Source: Terrimonas pollutisoli
GTDB lineage: Bacteria; Bacteroidota; Bacteroidia; Chitinophagales; Chitinophagaceae
Length of the DNA: 64,000 bases
Assembly (NCBI RefSeq): GCF_029360765.1
Contig: NZ_JARKNA010000003.1
Location: forward strand, 186,001-250,000
Reading direction: 5' to 3'
Part shown: positions 36,180 through 44,140 of the stretch, piece after piece
Numbering within the stretch: position 1 is the first letter of the stretch
Layout: each line of letters starts with the position of its first letter
Made by a program: the position numbers and the translations under genes
Notes under the pieces: model-generated
Database searches by the model: none
The model's input: the letters and a program-made list of their open reading frames with translations, nothing else
Told to the model about the DNA's origin: nothing

Positions 36180-37019
36180 ATGAACAATCGGTATACCTGT
36201 ACTAACGGGATCAAACTTCACTACATAGAGTTTGAGGGTGAAAAGCCAGTCATGATATTGCTGCATGGATTAACCGCCAATGCGCATGCGTTTGATGGGT
36301 TGATCGCTGCAGGATTGAGCCCTGCTTTTCATGTGCTATCAGTTGACCTGCGGGGAAGGGGTGAAAGCGATGCACCCCCTGCAGGTTATACCATGAAAGA
36401 ACATGCAGCCGATATAATTGGCTTGCTTGATCAGTTGAAAATGGAGAAAGCAATTTTTGTTGGTCATTCTTTTGGCGGCTTTCTTGCTTTATACCTTGCT
36501 CATTTTTTTCCGGACAAGGTTGATAAATTGATATTAATGGATGCGGCAGCCAATATGCACCCCAATACAAAAGAGATGCTGGGCCCGGCTCTGAGCCGTC
36601 TGGGACAAAGCTTTCCTTCTTTTGATGCCTATTTACAAAAAGTAAAAGCAGCTCCGTATCTTACTGAATGGGATGAACAGATGCGGAGTTATTATCGTGC
36701 CGATGTAAAAGATAATGCTGACGGAACTGTGACGGTCATTCCTCAACCGGCACATATGATGGAAGCGGTGATGAAAGGGAGTCTTGGTGAACCCTGGCTG
36801 AATTACCTGTCAACAGTAGAACAGCAGGCCCTGCTGATCAATGCACCGGGCATTTACACCATGAATGCCGCTCTGCTACCCGAAGAGAATGCCATGGAAA
36901 CGGTGGAACTGATGAAAAACTGTATCTATGCAAAAGTGCCGGGCAATCATCAAACGATGTTGTATGGTGAAGGAGCAAAAGAAATCGTACAGGTTATCAG
37001 ACATTTTCTTAACAAGTAA
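36180..37019 (+). CDS. Cytoplasmic alpha/beta hydrolase
   Basis: 279 residues from ATG 36180, no signal peptide. Oxyanion region LHGLTANAHAFDG, LRGRGESDAP, nucleophile elbow GHSFGGFLALYLA and a final catalytic His in PGNHQTMLYGEG. Resembles ring-fission-product or ester hydrolases of catabolic operons. Lies between the CoA ligase and the SDR, two bases from the latter, so the three are probably co-translated. Confidence 0.88.
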   Translation: MNNRYTCTNGIKLHYIEFEGEKPVMILLHGLTANAHAFDGLIAAGLSPAFHVLSVDLRGRGESDAPPAGYTMKEHAADIIGLLDQLKMEKAIFVGHSFGGFLALYLAHFFPDKVDKLILMDAAANMHPNTKEMLGPALSRLGQSFPSFDAYLQKVKAAPYLTEWDEQMRSYYRADVKDNADGTVTVIPQPAHMMEAVMKGSLGEPWLNYLSTVEQQALLINAPGIYTMNAALLPEENAMETVELMKNCIYAKVPGNHQTMLYGEGAKEIVQVIRHFLNK

Positions 37020-37021
37020 AT

Positions 37022-37813
37022 ATGCAGGTAAAAAATAGTGTTGCTGTTATAACGGGAGCAGCCAGCGGTATCGGCGAAGCATCAGCAATAGCTTTAGCCG
37101 CAGCAGGCGCCAAAGTAGTGCTCGGTGATATGAATGAAGAAAAGCTCAATGCAGTGAAAGAGGTTATTGAAAACAGTGGTGGTATTGCAGCGGCTACTCT
37201 TGTCAATGTTACAGAGGAAAGTTCCGTTCAATCATTAATGGATTTTGCAATAGAAAAGTTTGGATGCATCAATGTAGTGCTGGCTTGTGCCGGTATCACC
37301 AGGGATAGCTTCTTCATTACACCGGATAAAGAGACAGGCAAAATAAAAAAGTTTATGACCACTGAACAGTGGAAGCAGGTAATAGACGTGAATATGACGG
37401 GAGTATTCCTCACGTTGCGTGAAGCAGCCATCCGCATGACAGATAATAAATGGGAAGGCGTGCTGATACCCATCTCTTCTATCAATAAATCAGGCGAACT
37501 GGGGCAGTTAAATTATGCATCGACAAAAGCAGCTATTGCTTTGTGGCCAAAAATTCTTGCCGGTGAATTTCATGCACGGGGAATAAAAAATATCCGCATT
37601 GCCGCGATAGCCCCGGGATATGTGGAGACGCCTTTGCTTACTTCTATTAAACCGGAAATATTGCAGGGCATCCTCAACGAGATACCGGTAGGCCGGTTGG
37701 TAAAAACGGATGAGATAGCGGCAACCATTCGTTTTATTATTGAGAACGAAGCGGTGCATGGAACGACACTTGAAGTTAGTGGTGGCATTGTAGGTAAAGG
37801 CCTTGCAAAATAG
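37022..37813 (+). CDS. Short-chain dehydrogenase/reductase (FabG-like)
   Basis: 263 residues. Nucleotide motif TGAASGIG (11-18), active-site Ser in PISSINKSG, Tyr165-x3-Lys169 (YASTK), PG motif IAPGYVETPL and the C-terminal HGTTLEVSGGI. Likely oxidises a hydroxyacyl intermediate. The middle segment DSFFITPDKETGKIKKFMTTEQW is longer than in typical FabG. Last gene of the regulated catabolic locus. Confidence 0.9.
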   Translation: MQVKNSVAVITGAASGIGEASAIALAAAGAKVVLGDMNEEKLNAVKEVIENSGGIAAATLVNVTEESSVQSLMDFAIEKFGCINVVLACAGITRDSFFITPDKETGKIKKFMTTEQWKQVIDVNMTGVFLTLREAAIRMTDNKWEGVLIPISSINKSGELGQLNYASTKAAIALWPKILAGEFHARGIKNIRIAAIAPGYVETPLLTSIKPEILQGILNEIPVGRLVKTDEIAATIRFIIENEAVHGTTLEVSGGIVGKGLAK

Positions 37814-37868
37814 TTTGCCCCAAAAAAATATAGGTTGTTTCATGCCGGCAAACTGTCGCTTCCTGATG

Positions 37869-38040
37869 TTGAGTCATGTTATGACAGATAGTTCATAACA
37901 TGGAATAAGCAGTGGTTACTTCGATCCTGTTTTGATCTGGGTCCAACGTTTCAAATTCATAATACCCATCGCCGGTTTTTCTTGGGCCACTAAGAATAGG
38001 GAATCCGTCTTCAGCCAGTTGTTTTGCTTTTGCATCTACC
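37869..38040. repeat. 172-bp tandem duplication, copy 1
   Basis: Direct repeat of 38041-38212 with roughly ten scattered differences. It duplicates the 3' end of the VOC gene plus its downstream hairpin CATGTTATGA/TCATAACATG, which is perfect in this copy. Confidence 0.92.
37893..38040 (-). pseudogene. Fragment: C-terminal end of a second VOC gene
   Basis: The duplicated copy keeps the reading frame of the last 48 residues of the VOC protein and its own stop, with a few amino-acid changes (LAEDGFP for LTADGFP, YSML for YSLL) and several silent ones. It has no start codon or N-terminal part. The pattern fits the remains of a diverged tandem paralogue rather than a very recent duplication. Confidence 0.8.
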
Positions 38041-38212
38041 TTGAGTCATGTTATGACAGATAATTCATAACAAGGAATAAGCAGTGGTTACTTCGATCCT
38101 GTTTTGATCCGGGTCCAACGTTTCAAATTCATAATACCCATCGCCGGTTTTTCTTGGGCCACTAAGAATAGGGAAGCCATCCGCAGTCAATTGTTTTGCT
38201 TTTGCATCTACC
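38041..38212. repeat. 172-bp tandem duplication, copy 2 (in the intact gene)
   Basis: Second unit, covering the last part of the intact VOC gene and 24 bp behind its stop. Confidence 0.92.
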
Positions 38213-38472
38213 TCATCCATGGTGTCAACACCAAACGCAAGGTGAATGATACCGAGATGTTGTTTTTGTTTAGTATCATTCTGATTGGAAGGTAAACCGG
38301 GCATCGTCATTAACTCAAGCCTGGCGCCGGATGCAAAACTTAAAAAGTAGCTATGAAATTGTTTTTGATGATTGGTGTATCTGTCATTTGGTTTTGCATC
38401 AAAATATTTGATGTAATAATTTTTCAATACTTCCAGTTTGTTGGTCCATATGGCAACATGTTCCAATGTCAT
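38065..38472 (-). CDS. VOC family protein
   Basis: 135 residues from ATG 38470-38472 (the frame is open further upstream but MTLEHVAIWTNKLEVLKNYYIKYF is the normal family start). Second half ends GPRKTGDGYYEFETLDPDQNRIEVT, giving the metal-site Glu. Single-domain glyoxalase/bleomycin-resistance type, substrate unknown. Its tail is tandemly duplicated downstream. Confidence 0.87.
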   Translation of the reverse strand: MTLEHVAIWTNKLEVLKNYYIKYFDAKPNDRYTNHQKQFHSYFLSFASGARLELMTMPGLPSNQNDTKQKQHLGIIHLAFGVDTMDEVDAKAKQLTADGFPILSGPRKTGDGYYEFETLDPDQNRIEVTTAYSLL

Positions 38473-38643
38473 AGTATAAATATTAATGCTGAAGATACAT
38501 ATTTTGAAAAGTTGAACTAATCGGCCACCAGACAATATTCATTAAATTATACGGCGTTTTCAATGCTGGCCACACCACCATAGATGAGAAAACAAAAAAA
38601 TAGAGTATTCTTACTTTTGACTTCGCTAAGTTTCATTACTTTT

Positions 38644-39381
38644 CTAAACATTTTTTTTATTTAACAGCGAAGCTGCTTCTTCGTCTACCATCACAAATCC
38701 ACTGCGATGTATTTGCATGATACTGGCGGGAAATTTATTTGTCACTTCTCCTTCAACTGTCTTTTTTATCACTTCGGCTTTTTTGTTTCCATTAGCTATT
38801 AATATCGCCTTCTTCGATTCGAGAAAGTGCTGCAGTCCCAATGTAATTCCCTGTTGCAATGCAACAGTTGTTTTGAAATATTTTTGACCAACTGTAAGTG
38901 TTGTTTCATCCAGGTCGATGACGTGAGAATAATTGTTGAAGGATACGCCGGGTTCATTAAAACCGATATGACCATTCATGCCGATACCAACAATCATCAG
39001 GTCAATGCCACCATTTTTTGCGATGACGGCATCCATTTTACGACATTCGTTATCCAGGTTATTTGACATGGCATCAAACAAATGCATTTGTGCCGGTGAC
39101 AAGCTTAACGGTTCAAACACTTCATGCTGAAAAAAGTAGTGGCAACTTCCCTCATTTGAAAGCGGAATGCCGACCCATTCATCGAGGCCAATAAAAACGA
39201 TCTTGCCGGTGTCGACCTGCTGACTTTTTGCTTTTTGCGCCAGCAACTGACAAGTGAGCCTGGGTGTGTCGCCGGATGCAAAGCATATGACGGCATTTGG
39301 TTTTGCCTTTATCAATTCAATTGTTTCATCGGCTACTGCATCTGACAGGCCCGTGTAACCTGGATAAACTTTTAACTCCAT
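38644..39381 (-). CDS. Glucosamine-6-phosphate deaminase-like protein
   Basis: 245 residues of the NagB/6-phosphogluconolactonase fold. FASGDTPRLTCQLL (phosphate loop), GLDEWVGIP with the proton-shuttling Asp, and GIGMNGHIGFNEPG, where NagB normally has GxDGHIxFNEPG; Asn replaces Asp before Gly-His. Converts amino-sugar phosphate to fructose-6-phosphate if classical. Co-directed with, and 12 bp behind, a PfkB-type kinase, which suggests an amino-sugar or ketohexose module. Confidence 0.85.
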   Translation of the reverse strand: MELKVYPGYTGLSDAVADETIELIKAKPNAVICFASGDTPRLTCQLLAQKAKSQQVDTGKIVFIGLDEWVGIPLSNEGSCHYFFQHEVFEPLSLSPAQMHLFDAMSNNLDNECRKMDAVIAKNGGIDLMIVGIGMNGHIGFNEPGVSFNNYSHVIDLDETTLTVGQKYFKTTVALQQGITLGLQHFLESKKAILIANGNKKAEVIKKTVEGEVTNKFPASIMQIHRSGFVMVDEEAASLLNKKNV

Positions 39382-39393
39382 CCGGAAATGATT

Positions 39394-40524
39394 TTAATAG
39401 TTTTCAAAAAAATTAATAATCTCATTGGCGTCGGCACTTTTACCCTCTCTTACATAATAACCCGAAAAAGCATTGGCCAGCCACAAGGATTCTTCGATAT
39501 CTAATTGTAGTAATTGTGCAGTGCAAAACCCTGCGTTGAAATTGTCACCTGCACCGGTTGATATTTTTGGATTACTGGTATAAAAAGTTTTGACGCTAAC
39601 AACATTTCCTTTTGTAACAGCAAGCGTTTCTTTTGAACTGTGCAGGACCAATTCATGGATCTCCAACTTTTCAAACAAACCGGCGGCTGTTTTAACGGGG
39701 TCAGCATTATCATTTGTCAGAGACAAGGTCCTGGAAATAACGCCGGCTTCATTTTTATTTAGACTTAAAATAACTTTGCTATGCTGGCCAAATTCTTTCA
39801 ATAATTGCAGGGCTTCATTTATTGATTCAGTACTTCGCTTTGAACAATCAGACAGATCAACAAATACAGTTTGTCTTTTTTCAAAAGAAGATGACGGGAA
39901 AATAGCTTTTAACAGGCCTTTCCAAATGTCCGTTGAGGCATCGATCTCACTCCAGTTGAGTAAACAAATAAGGTCGCTTTCTTTAAAAAGTTGATCCAGC
40001 GTTTCTATACCGATCCTGTTTTTTATTTCTTCCCAGCCTGTTGTGTTTAAGGCACCCATGTCACCCAGCAGCATCTTTCCATCGGTAAATTCCAATGCAG
40101 TTGAACTGCCAGGATTGGCAAAACTGTACAGCTGGCAATTAGGCGGAAAATTAAAGATTGGCTCTGGTTGGGGATATCCAAGAGCGCCTATGCAACTTAC
40201 CTTCATGCCAAACTTGCCCAGTGCATTCGCCATGATCGGCATATTGCCACCCAGTTTTATACTTTGGCTTGACAATTCAAGACTGAAGCTGGCGCCTTTC
40301 TTTTCGAGAATATAGTTTCCAAACTCTTCGATGGTGCTGAATAGGGTAGCTGTGTTTTGTTCATTTTTTTCTTTTATCACTTTAGCGAGGGAGTCAACAA
40401 AACCATCAAAACCGGCGGTCACTATTTTTTTCTTTAAAATTTCCCCGCTATTCCTGATGACATCGATCAGGCGAGCCTTTTTTTTACCGGGTATAGAAAT
40501 GGTATCAGTTGAACTGTTTTTCAT
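39394..40524 (-). CDS. PfkB-family carbohydrate kinase
   Basis: 376 residues from ATG 40522-40524. The catalytic motif STGAGDNFNAGFCTA near residue 330 contains the base Asp, and GGNMPIMANALGKFG near the start is the sugar-binding segment. Longer than ribokinase, with inserted segments (about 170-240). Upstream partner of the deaminase-like gene; together they may process a phosphorylated sugar. The 450 bp upstream carry a repeat element, not a gene. Confidence 0.85.
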   Translation of the reverse strand: MKNSSTDTISIPGKKKARLIDVIRNSGEILKKKIVTAGFDGFVDSLAKVIKEKNEQNTATLFSTIEEFGNYILEKKGASFSLELSSQSIKLGGNMPIMANALGKFGMKVSCIGALGYPQPEPIFNFPPNCQLYSFANPGSSTALEFTDGKMLLGDMGALNTTGWEEIKNRIGIETLDQLFKESDLICLLNWSEIDASTDIWKGLLKAIFPSSSFEKRQTVFVDLSDCSKRSTESINEALQLLKEFGQHSKVILSLNKNEAGVISRTLSLTNDNADPVKTAAGLFEKLEIHELVLHSSKETLAVTKGNVVSVKTFYTSNPKISTGAGDNFNAGFCTAQLLQLDIEESLWLANAFSGYYVREGKSADANEIINFFENY

Positions 40525-40630
40525 CAGCAAGTTATCGTTGTGCAGGTAAGGGGTAAAGTTAATGAAGTTGAAGATTGGATAAAGGACAATGCAAGGCTTT
40601 TGCAGGGCAAACTCATTAAAGTCTGAGTAG

Positions 40631-40820
40631 TTTAGGACACAGATGACACGGATTATACAGGTTTACACAGATTTTTTTAGACAGATTGGATAGCCATCTT
40701 TCATATTTGGTCATAAAATTTAATTGAGCATGTCCCATCAATCGGATTTTACGGATTTATTCCGCAAAGCGGAATAACAAATCCGTGTTTATCCGTTCAA
40801 CCCGTGTCATCCGTGTTCTT
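40631..40820. repeat. MITE-like intergenic element (ACACGGAT type)
   Basis: About 190 bp with imperfect 40-bp inverted ends built from repeats such as CACGGAT and ACACAGAT on the left, and ATCCGTG/CCGTGTCAT on the right. The centre has a palindrome ATTCCGC-AAA-GCGGAAT (40759-40775). No reading frame. It occupies most of the 457-bp gap between the kinase and the cytochrome gene. Confidence 0.75.
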
Positions 40821-40981
40821 TTTTTTATTTTCAAAGAATTTTTAAGCGCATTTTAATGCGTCTGCCCCCGGGCTTTTACATCAATTGCTCCATTTCATCC
40901 GGGATTACACGCAATTCAGCCACTGTAACATTTGTAACCAAAAGCGCTGATTATAATTTGGCCGCATTAAACCAAAATTTC

Positions 40982-41908
40982 ATGCGCAGGCTAAAAAAAA
41001 TTTTAAAATGGACAGGTCTTGTCCTGTTGTTCCTGGTTCTGGGCATCACTGTTACAGTGATGGCGAGGCAAAATTTAAAATATGAGAGTCCTTACCCGAC
41101 TATAACAGCATCTGCCGACACGAATGTGATCTTGCGTGGCAAACATTTAGTTTTTGGTGCGGCTCATTGCGCCGATTGTCACAGCAAGACCAATGCTGAT
41201 TCGCTACTCAACCTTGGACAGGATGTACCCCTTTCAGGCGGCGTCGTTTTTAATCTGCCGGTTGGCAAGATCTACTCAAAAAATATTACGCCGGACAAAG
41301 AAACCGGTATTGGTAAATACACCGACGCCGAAATTGCAAGAGCCCTGCGTTACGGTGTTCATCCCAACGGAACGGTGGTTTTTGACTTCATGCCGTTTCA
41401 TAATATGTCTGATGAAGACCTGACAGCCATTATTTCTTACCTGCGTGCACAAAAGCCTGTTCGTAATGAAGTGCCGGACCATAGCCTGAATATGCTGGGC
41501 AAAGCAGTAAAAGCATTTGTGGTGAAACCAGTAGGCCCCAATGGTGACGTGCCAAAAGAAGTAGCAGCAGACAGTACAGCTGCTTATGGAAAATATTTGG
41601 CAAACAACGTAGCTAATTGTGGTGGTTGCCATACACAAAGAACATTAAGCGGCGAGTTTACCGGGGAGCCTTTTGCGGGCGGAAATGAAATTGAAGGCTT
41701 TATTACTCCCAACGTTACTACGGATTCAAGCAGCCGCATCTTCGGTTGGTCCGAAAAGAATTTTGTAGACCGCTTTAGAATGGGAAGGTTAGTGCTAAAG
41801 AGTCCGATGCCATGGACGGCTTTTAAGCGTATGACCGATACGGAATTGAAAGCAATATATGCTTACCTGAAAACAGTACCGGCTGCAAAAACTAACTTGA
41901 AAAAATAA
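40982..41908 (+). CDS. Dihaem c-type cytochrome
   Basis: 308 residues from ATG 40982 (MRRLKKILKWTG). One N-terminal membrane anchor (LVLLFLVLGITVTVMA). Two haem motifs: CADCH in domain 1 and CGGCH in domain 2, each with a downstream Met ligand candidate (DFMPFHNMSDEDL; SPMPWTAFKRMTD). Electron carrier of the periplasm, similar to cytochrome subunits of alcohol or sorbosone dehydrogenases, but no partner oxidoreductase is adjacent. A TATAATTTG box at 40952-40960 may be its -7 element. Confidence 0.92.
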   Translation: MRRLKKILKWTGLVLLFLVLGITVTVMARQNLKYESPYPTITASADTNVILRGKHLVFGAAHCADCHSKTNADSLLNLGQDVPLSGGVVFNLPVGKIYSKNITPDKETGIGKYTDAEIARALRYGVHPNGTVVFDFMPFHNMSDEDLTAIISYLRAQKPVRNEVPDHSLNMLGKAVKAFVVKPVGPNGDVPKEVAADSTAAYGKYLANNVANCGGCHTQRTLSGEFTGEPFAGGNEIEGFITPNVTTDSSSRIFGWSEKNFVDRFRMGRLVLKSPMPWTAFKRMTDTELKAIYAYLKTVPAAKTNLKK

Positions 41909-41919
41909 TGACAAGGAAG

Positions 41920-41950
41920 AACAAAGCCGGACAGTATGCCTGGCTTTGTT
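41920..41950 (+). terminator. Cytochrome gene terminator
   Basis: AACAAAGCC pairs with GGCTTTGTT around a 13-base loop, 12 bp behind the stop. Confidence 0.7.
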
Positions 41951-41973
41951 CCTAAATATGTATTTGTCTACGA

Positions 41974-42028
41974 AACCGAAGCTGAGCAGTGATATGTCGC
42001 AGATTGTTCTTGAGTTGCCCCGCCATAT
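41974..42028 (-). repeat. Cassette-end repeat R1, behind the DprA-like gene
   Basis: Contains the 12-mer AACCGAAGCTGA (41974-41985) and GCCCCGCCATAT (42017-42028). The same two blocks, 42-43 bp apart, occur in R2 behind the next minus-strand gene. R1 starts about 45 bp behind the DprA-like stop. Confidence 0.75.
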
Positions 42029-42072
42029 AGTCAATGCAGTGGCAGTTTATGTCCGGAAGTTGTTTAAGCAAA

Positions 42073-43308
42073 TTAAAAAAGTGTCGGTGCTTTTGTGTAA
42101 TTAGGTTTAAGTGAGTACAAGGTTTCTCTTCCTTTTTTTATTGTTTCTATACCAGGAATTTTTTTCAAATAAGGAGTCAATTTTTTTGTTGTCCAATCTA
42201 ATTTAGATTTTGCCAAAATATCCTTAGCCGATAGAGGGCTACCATTAAGTATATTCAAAATTCTACTTTCTATATTTTCATACTTTTCTACAGGTTCGTT
42301 TATGATGTTGTTTTCAATTCGTTCCTCCTCTGCATCTTGATTTTCAACAATGGGTTCATCTGGAAGTATTTTTTCAATGTTTAGATTTTCTAAATATTGT
42401 ATTAATTCAGCACCGTTGGACAATGAAATTCCTCCTAATTTAATTAAATCATAATTTCCTTTCGGCGGTGAAGGTTTAAGTAATTCTGGTTCTAATACAA
42501 AAAGAGGCACTTTCATATTTAATGCAGATAAACCTGCATCAAACGTTCCACTCATCTTGCCACTGGAATCTCGTTCAGGTCCTGAAGAAATTACAATCAC
42601 AGCTTGTGACATAGCACAAACAAGCTTATTTCTAATCATAGCGTTTTGACCTGAAAACTTTTCATAAGGCATAAATTGAGTTACGAATAAGGTATTCTTT
42701 TCCCAATTAAAATCTTTAACATCTTTCTTTACGCTTAAGTGATTAACTCCATAGCTAAGTATCATAGTCGTAGTACCATTCCCTTCTAAGGCTCCTAGAT
42801 GTGCACTTGTATCAACGCCCTTCGCATAACCAGACGTTACATTAAAACCATTTTCTGCTAAACGACCTGCTATTCTTTTTGTAAGCATTATTGCAAAATC
42901 ACTTACATCCCGAGAGCCTACTATTGAAATGCCTTTTGTATTTAAGAGTGATAAATTGCCTTTACAAAATAGCACTGGCGGAGCATTTTGCTTCAGCTTG
43001 TCTTTTACTGATTTAGGATATCTCTCATCATCCAGTCCGATTATAGAAACTTGGTCATCTTTAAGTTTTTGAAAAGCATTATACATTTTGTCGTCATCTA
43101 AAAAAGCCAACGATGTCAGATTAGCTCTTGAAAATTTTCCCTGCCCAATTTCTGGAAATAGTTTGGAATATTGGGAACTGTCCAAATCAAATAGGTCATT
43201 TACAGAGAGATTGTTTTTTTCTAAGCTCTCAAAAATGTAATAAATGCTTTTAGCGCCAAATCCTGGCGCATTTAAAAGCATATAAGTCGAATATTCTCTG
43301 TTTCTCAT
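42073..43308 (-). CDS. Divergent DprA/Smf-type SLOG protein, candidate conflict-system component
   Basis: 411 residues. N-terminal helix-hairpin region (MLLNAPGFGAKSIYYIFE), then the DprA Rossmann domain: IVGSRDVSD (Gly131-Arg133), TSGYAKGVDTSAHLGAL (158-174), MIRNKLVCAMSQAVIVISSG (Arg226, Asn227), SGTFDAGLSALNMKVPLFV, and LIKLGGISLSN. An acidic linker (about 300-340) leads to a winged-helix-like C-terminus (ESRILNILNGSPLSAKDILAKSKLDWTTKKL). DprA normally loads RecA on incoming ssDNA; this copy is diverged and overlaps a phosphoribosyltransferase gene by four bases, unlike housekeeping dprA. The gene is AT-richer than its surroundings. Confidence 0.85.
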   Translation of the reverse strand: MRNREYSTYMLLNAPGFGAKSIYYIFESLEKNNLSVNDLFDLDSSQYSKLFPEIGQGKFSRANLTSLAFLDDDKMYNAFQKLKDDQVSIIGLDDERYPKSVKDKLKQNAPPVLFCKGNLSLLNTKGISIVGSRDVSDFAIMLTKRIAGRLAENGFNVTSGYAKGVDTSAHLGALEGNGTTTMILSYGVNHLSVKKDVKDFNWEKNTLFVTQFMPYEKFSGQNAMIRNKLVCAMSQAVIVISSGPERDSSGKMSGTFDAGLSALNMKVPLFVLEPELLKPSPPKGNYDLIKLGGISLSNGAELIQYLENLNIEKILPDEPIVENQDAEEERIENNIINEPVEKYENIESRILNILNGSPLSAKDILAKSKLDWTTKKLTPYLKKIPGIETIKKGRETLYSLKPNYTKAPTLF

Positions 43309-43922
43309 CTTTTTGTTCTTGTTTTTGTTATTGTAAGAACATAAACCCCTCTTGCGTTCCCAACATTTATTAATATATCACAAACTGCATTTAGCGTTTC
43401 GCCTGAACGGTAAAGGTCGTCAAAAACGAGAACATCTTTTCCACTTAGGGCATTCCTTTGTACCGAAAATGCGTTTTTTAAGGTCTCTTTTCGTTCTTCA
43501 GGGTCTTCAATTTCTTTTAGTTGTGAAGTCGATTTTAATTTTACTAAAATTCTAAAGTCAACTGGCAAATTGCAATGTAAACCTATAGCTTTTGCCAGGT
43601 CATATACAGGTTGAAATTCTCTGGTTGTGTCCGACGGCGGAATAGGTATTATAAAATCAAGTTCCCACTTTGCCTTATACTTATTCAAGAAATCTCCTGC
43701 ACATGTTGCTATAGCTCCAACATGATGCCTTTCCTTCCAATATTTTAACTTATAAAGTTCTTCTGCAATGGGAGGTCGCTTTGTATCCCATTTAATTTTG
43801 CCGTTGCTGTCGGTAATATTGTTTCCTTCAGCATCTTTCATTGGAAAACTGGATGAAGTATGCAAGTCTAAGGCATATCCTTCTTTCCAATGTCCGTTTA
43901 GTTTTTGGGGATTTATCTCCAT
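43305..43922 (-). CDS. ComF-like phosphoribosyltransferase, partner of the DprA-like protein
   Basis: 205 residues. The PRPP-binding loop is VLVFDDLYRSGETL (Asp168, Asp169, then S-G-E-T where type I PRTases have T/S-G-x-T); LDFIIPIPPSD supplies the upstream strand. There is no four-cysteine zinc finger as in ComF; the N-terminal 60 residues are unlike ComF. Translationally coupled to the DprA-like gene (ATGA overlap). ComF and DprA are both competence proteins, but their pairing in one mobile-looking unit points to a DNA- or nucleotide-sensing role. Confidence 0.85.
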   Translation of the reverse strand: MEINPQKLNGHWKEGYALDLHTSSSFPMKDAEGNNITDSNGKIKWDTKRPPIAEELYKLKYWKERHHVGAIATCAGDFLNKYKAKWELDFIIPIPPSDTTREFQPVYDLAKAIGLHCNLPVDFRILVKLKSTSQLKEIEDPEERKETLKNAFSVQRNALSGKDVLVFDDLYRSGETLNAVCDILINVGNARGVYVLTITKTRTKR

Positions 43923-43984
43923 AATTTATCAGGGCGTTGCTTTTAAAATGGCAGCTTACGTTGAAGCATTGGCGATGTGGTAGT

Positions 43985-44137
43985 ATTCTTTGTTCCGTCC
44001 GGTGCCGCTGCTGACTAAAGATACAAAAGCCCATTGTTTATTCTGTTGCTCAGCATTATTCTTCAGCCGGAACCGAAGCTGATTAGCGAACAAAAAGGAG
44101 AATATATTCGTCGCCCCACCATATTGCCATCTGTTAG
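43985..44137 (-). repeat. Cassette-end repeat R2, behind the orphan gene
   Basis: Shares AACCGAAGCTGA (44071-44082) and GCCCCACCATAT (44113-44124) with R1, and AAGATACAAAAGC (44018-44030) and ATTCTTTGTT (43985-43994) with R3. On the plus strand it ends GTTAGGC overlapping the stop of the orphan gene; its complement GCCTAAC fits the RYYYAAC pattern of integron attC sites. Fills the 218-bp gap between the two accessory units. Confidence 0.72.
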
Positions 44138-44140
44138 CGG

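Noticed and set aside
38584..38664. 26-codon ORF MRKQKNRVFLLLTSLSFITF... on the plus strand
   Set aside because: Overlaps the end of the deaminase-like gene; a chance hydrophobic frame is as likely as a truncated membrane protein.
43923..44140. A complete integron attC site
   Set aside because: Only one core (GCCTAAC complement) is convincing; the second simple site and an integrase are missing, so only a cassette-end repeat is claimed.
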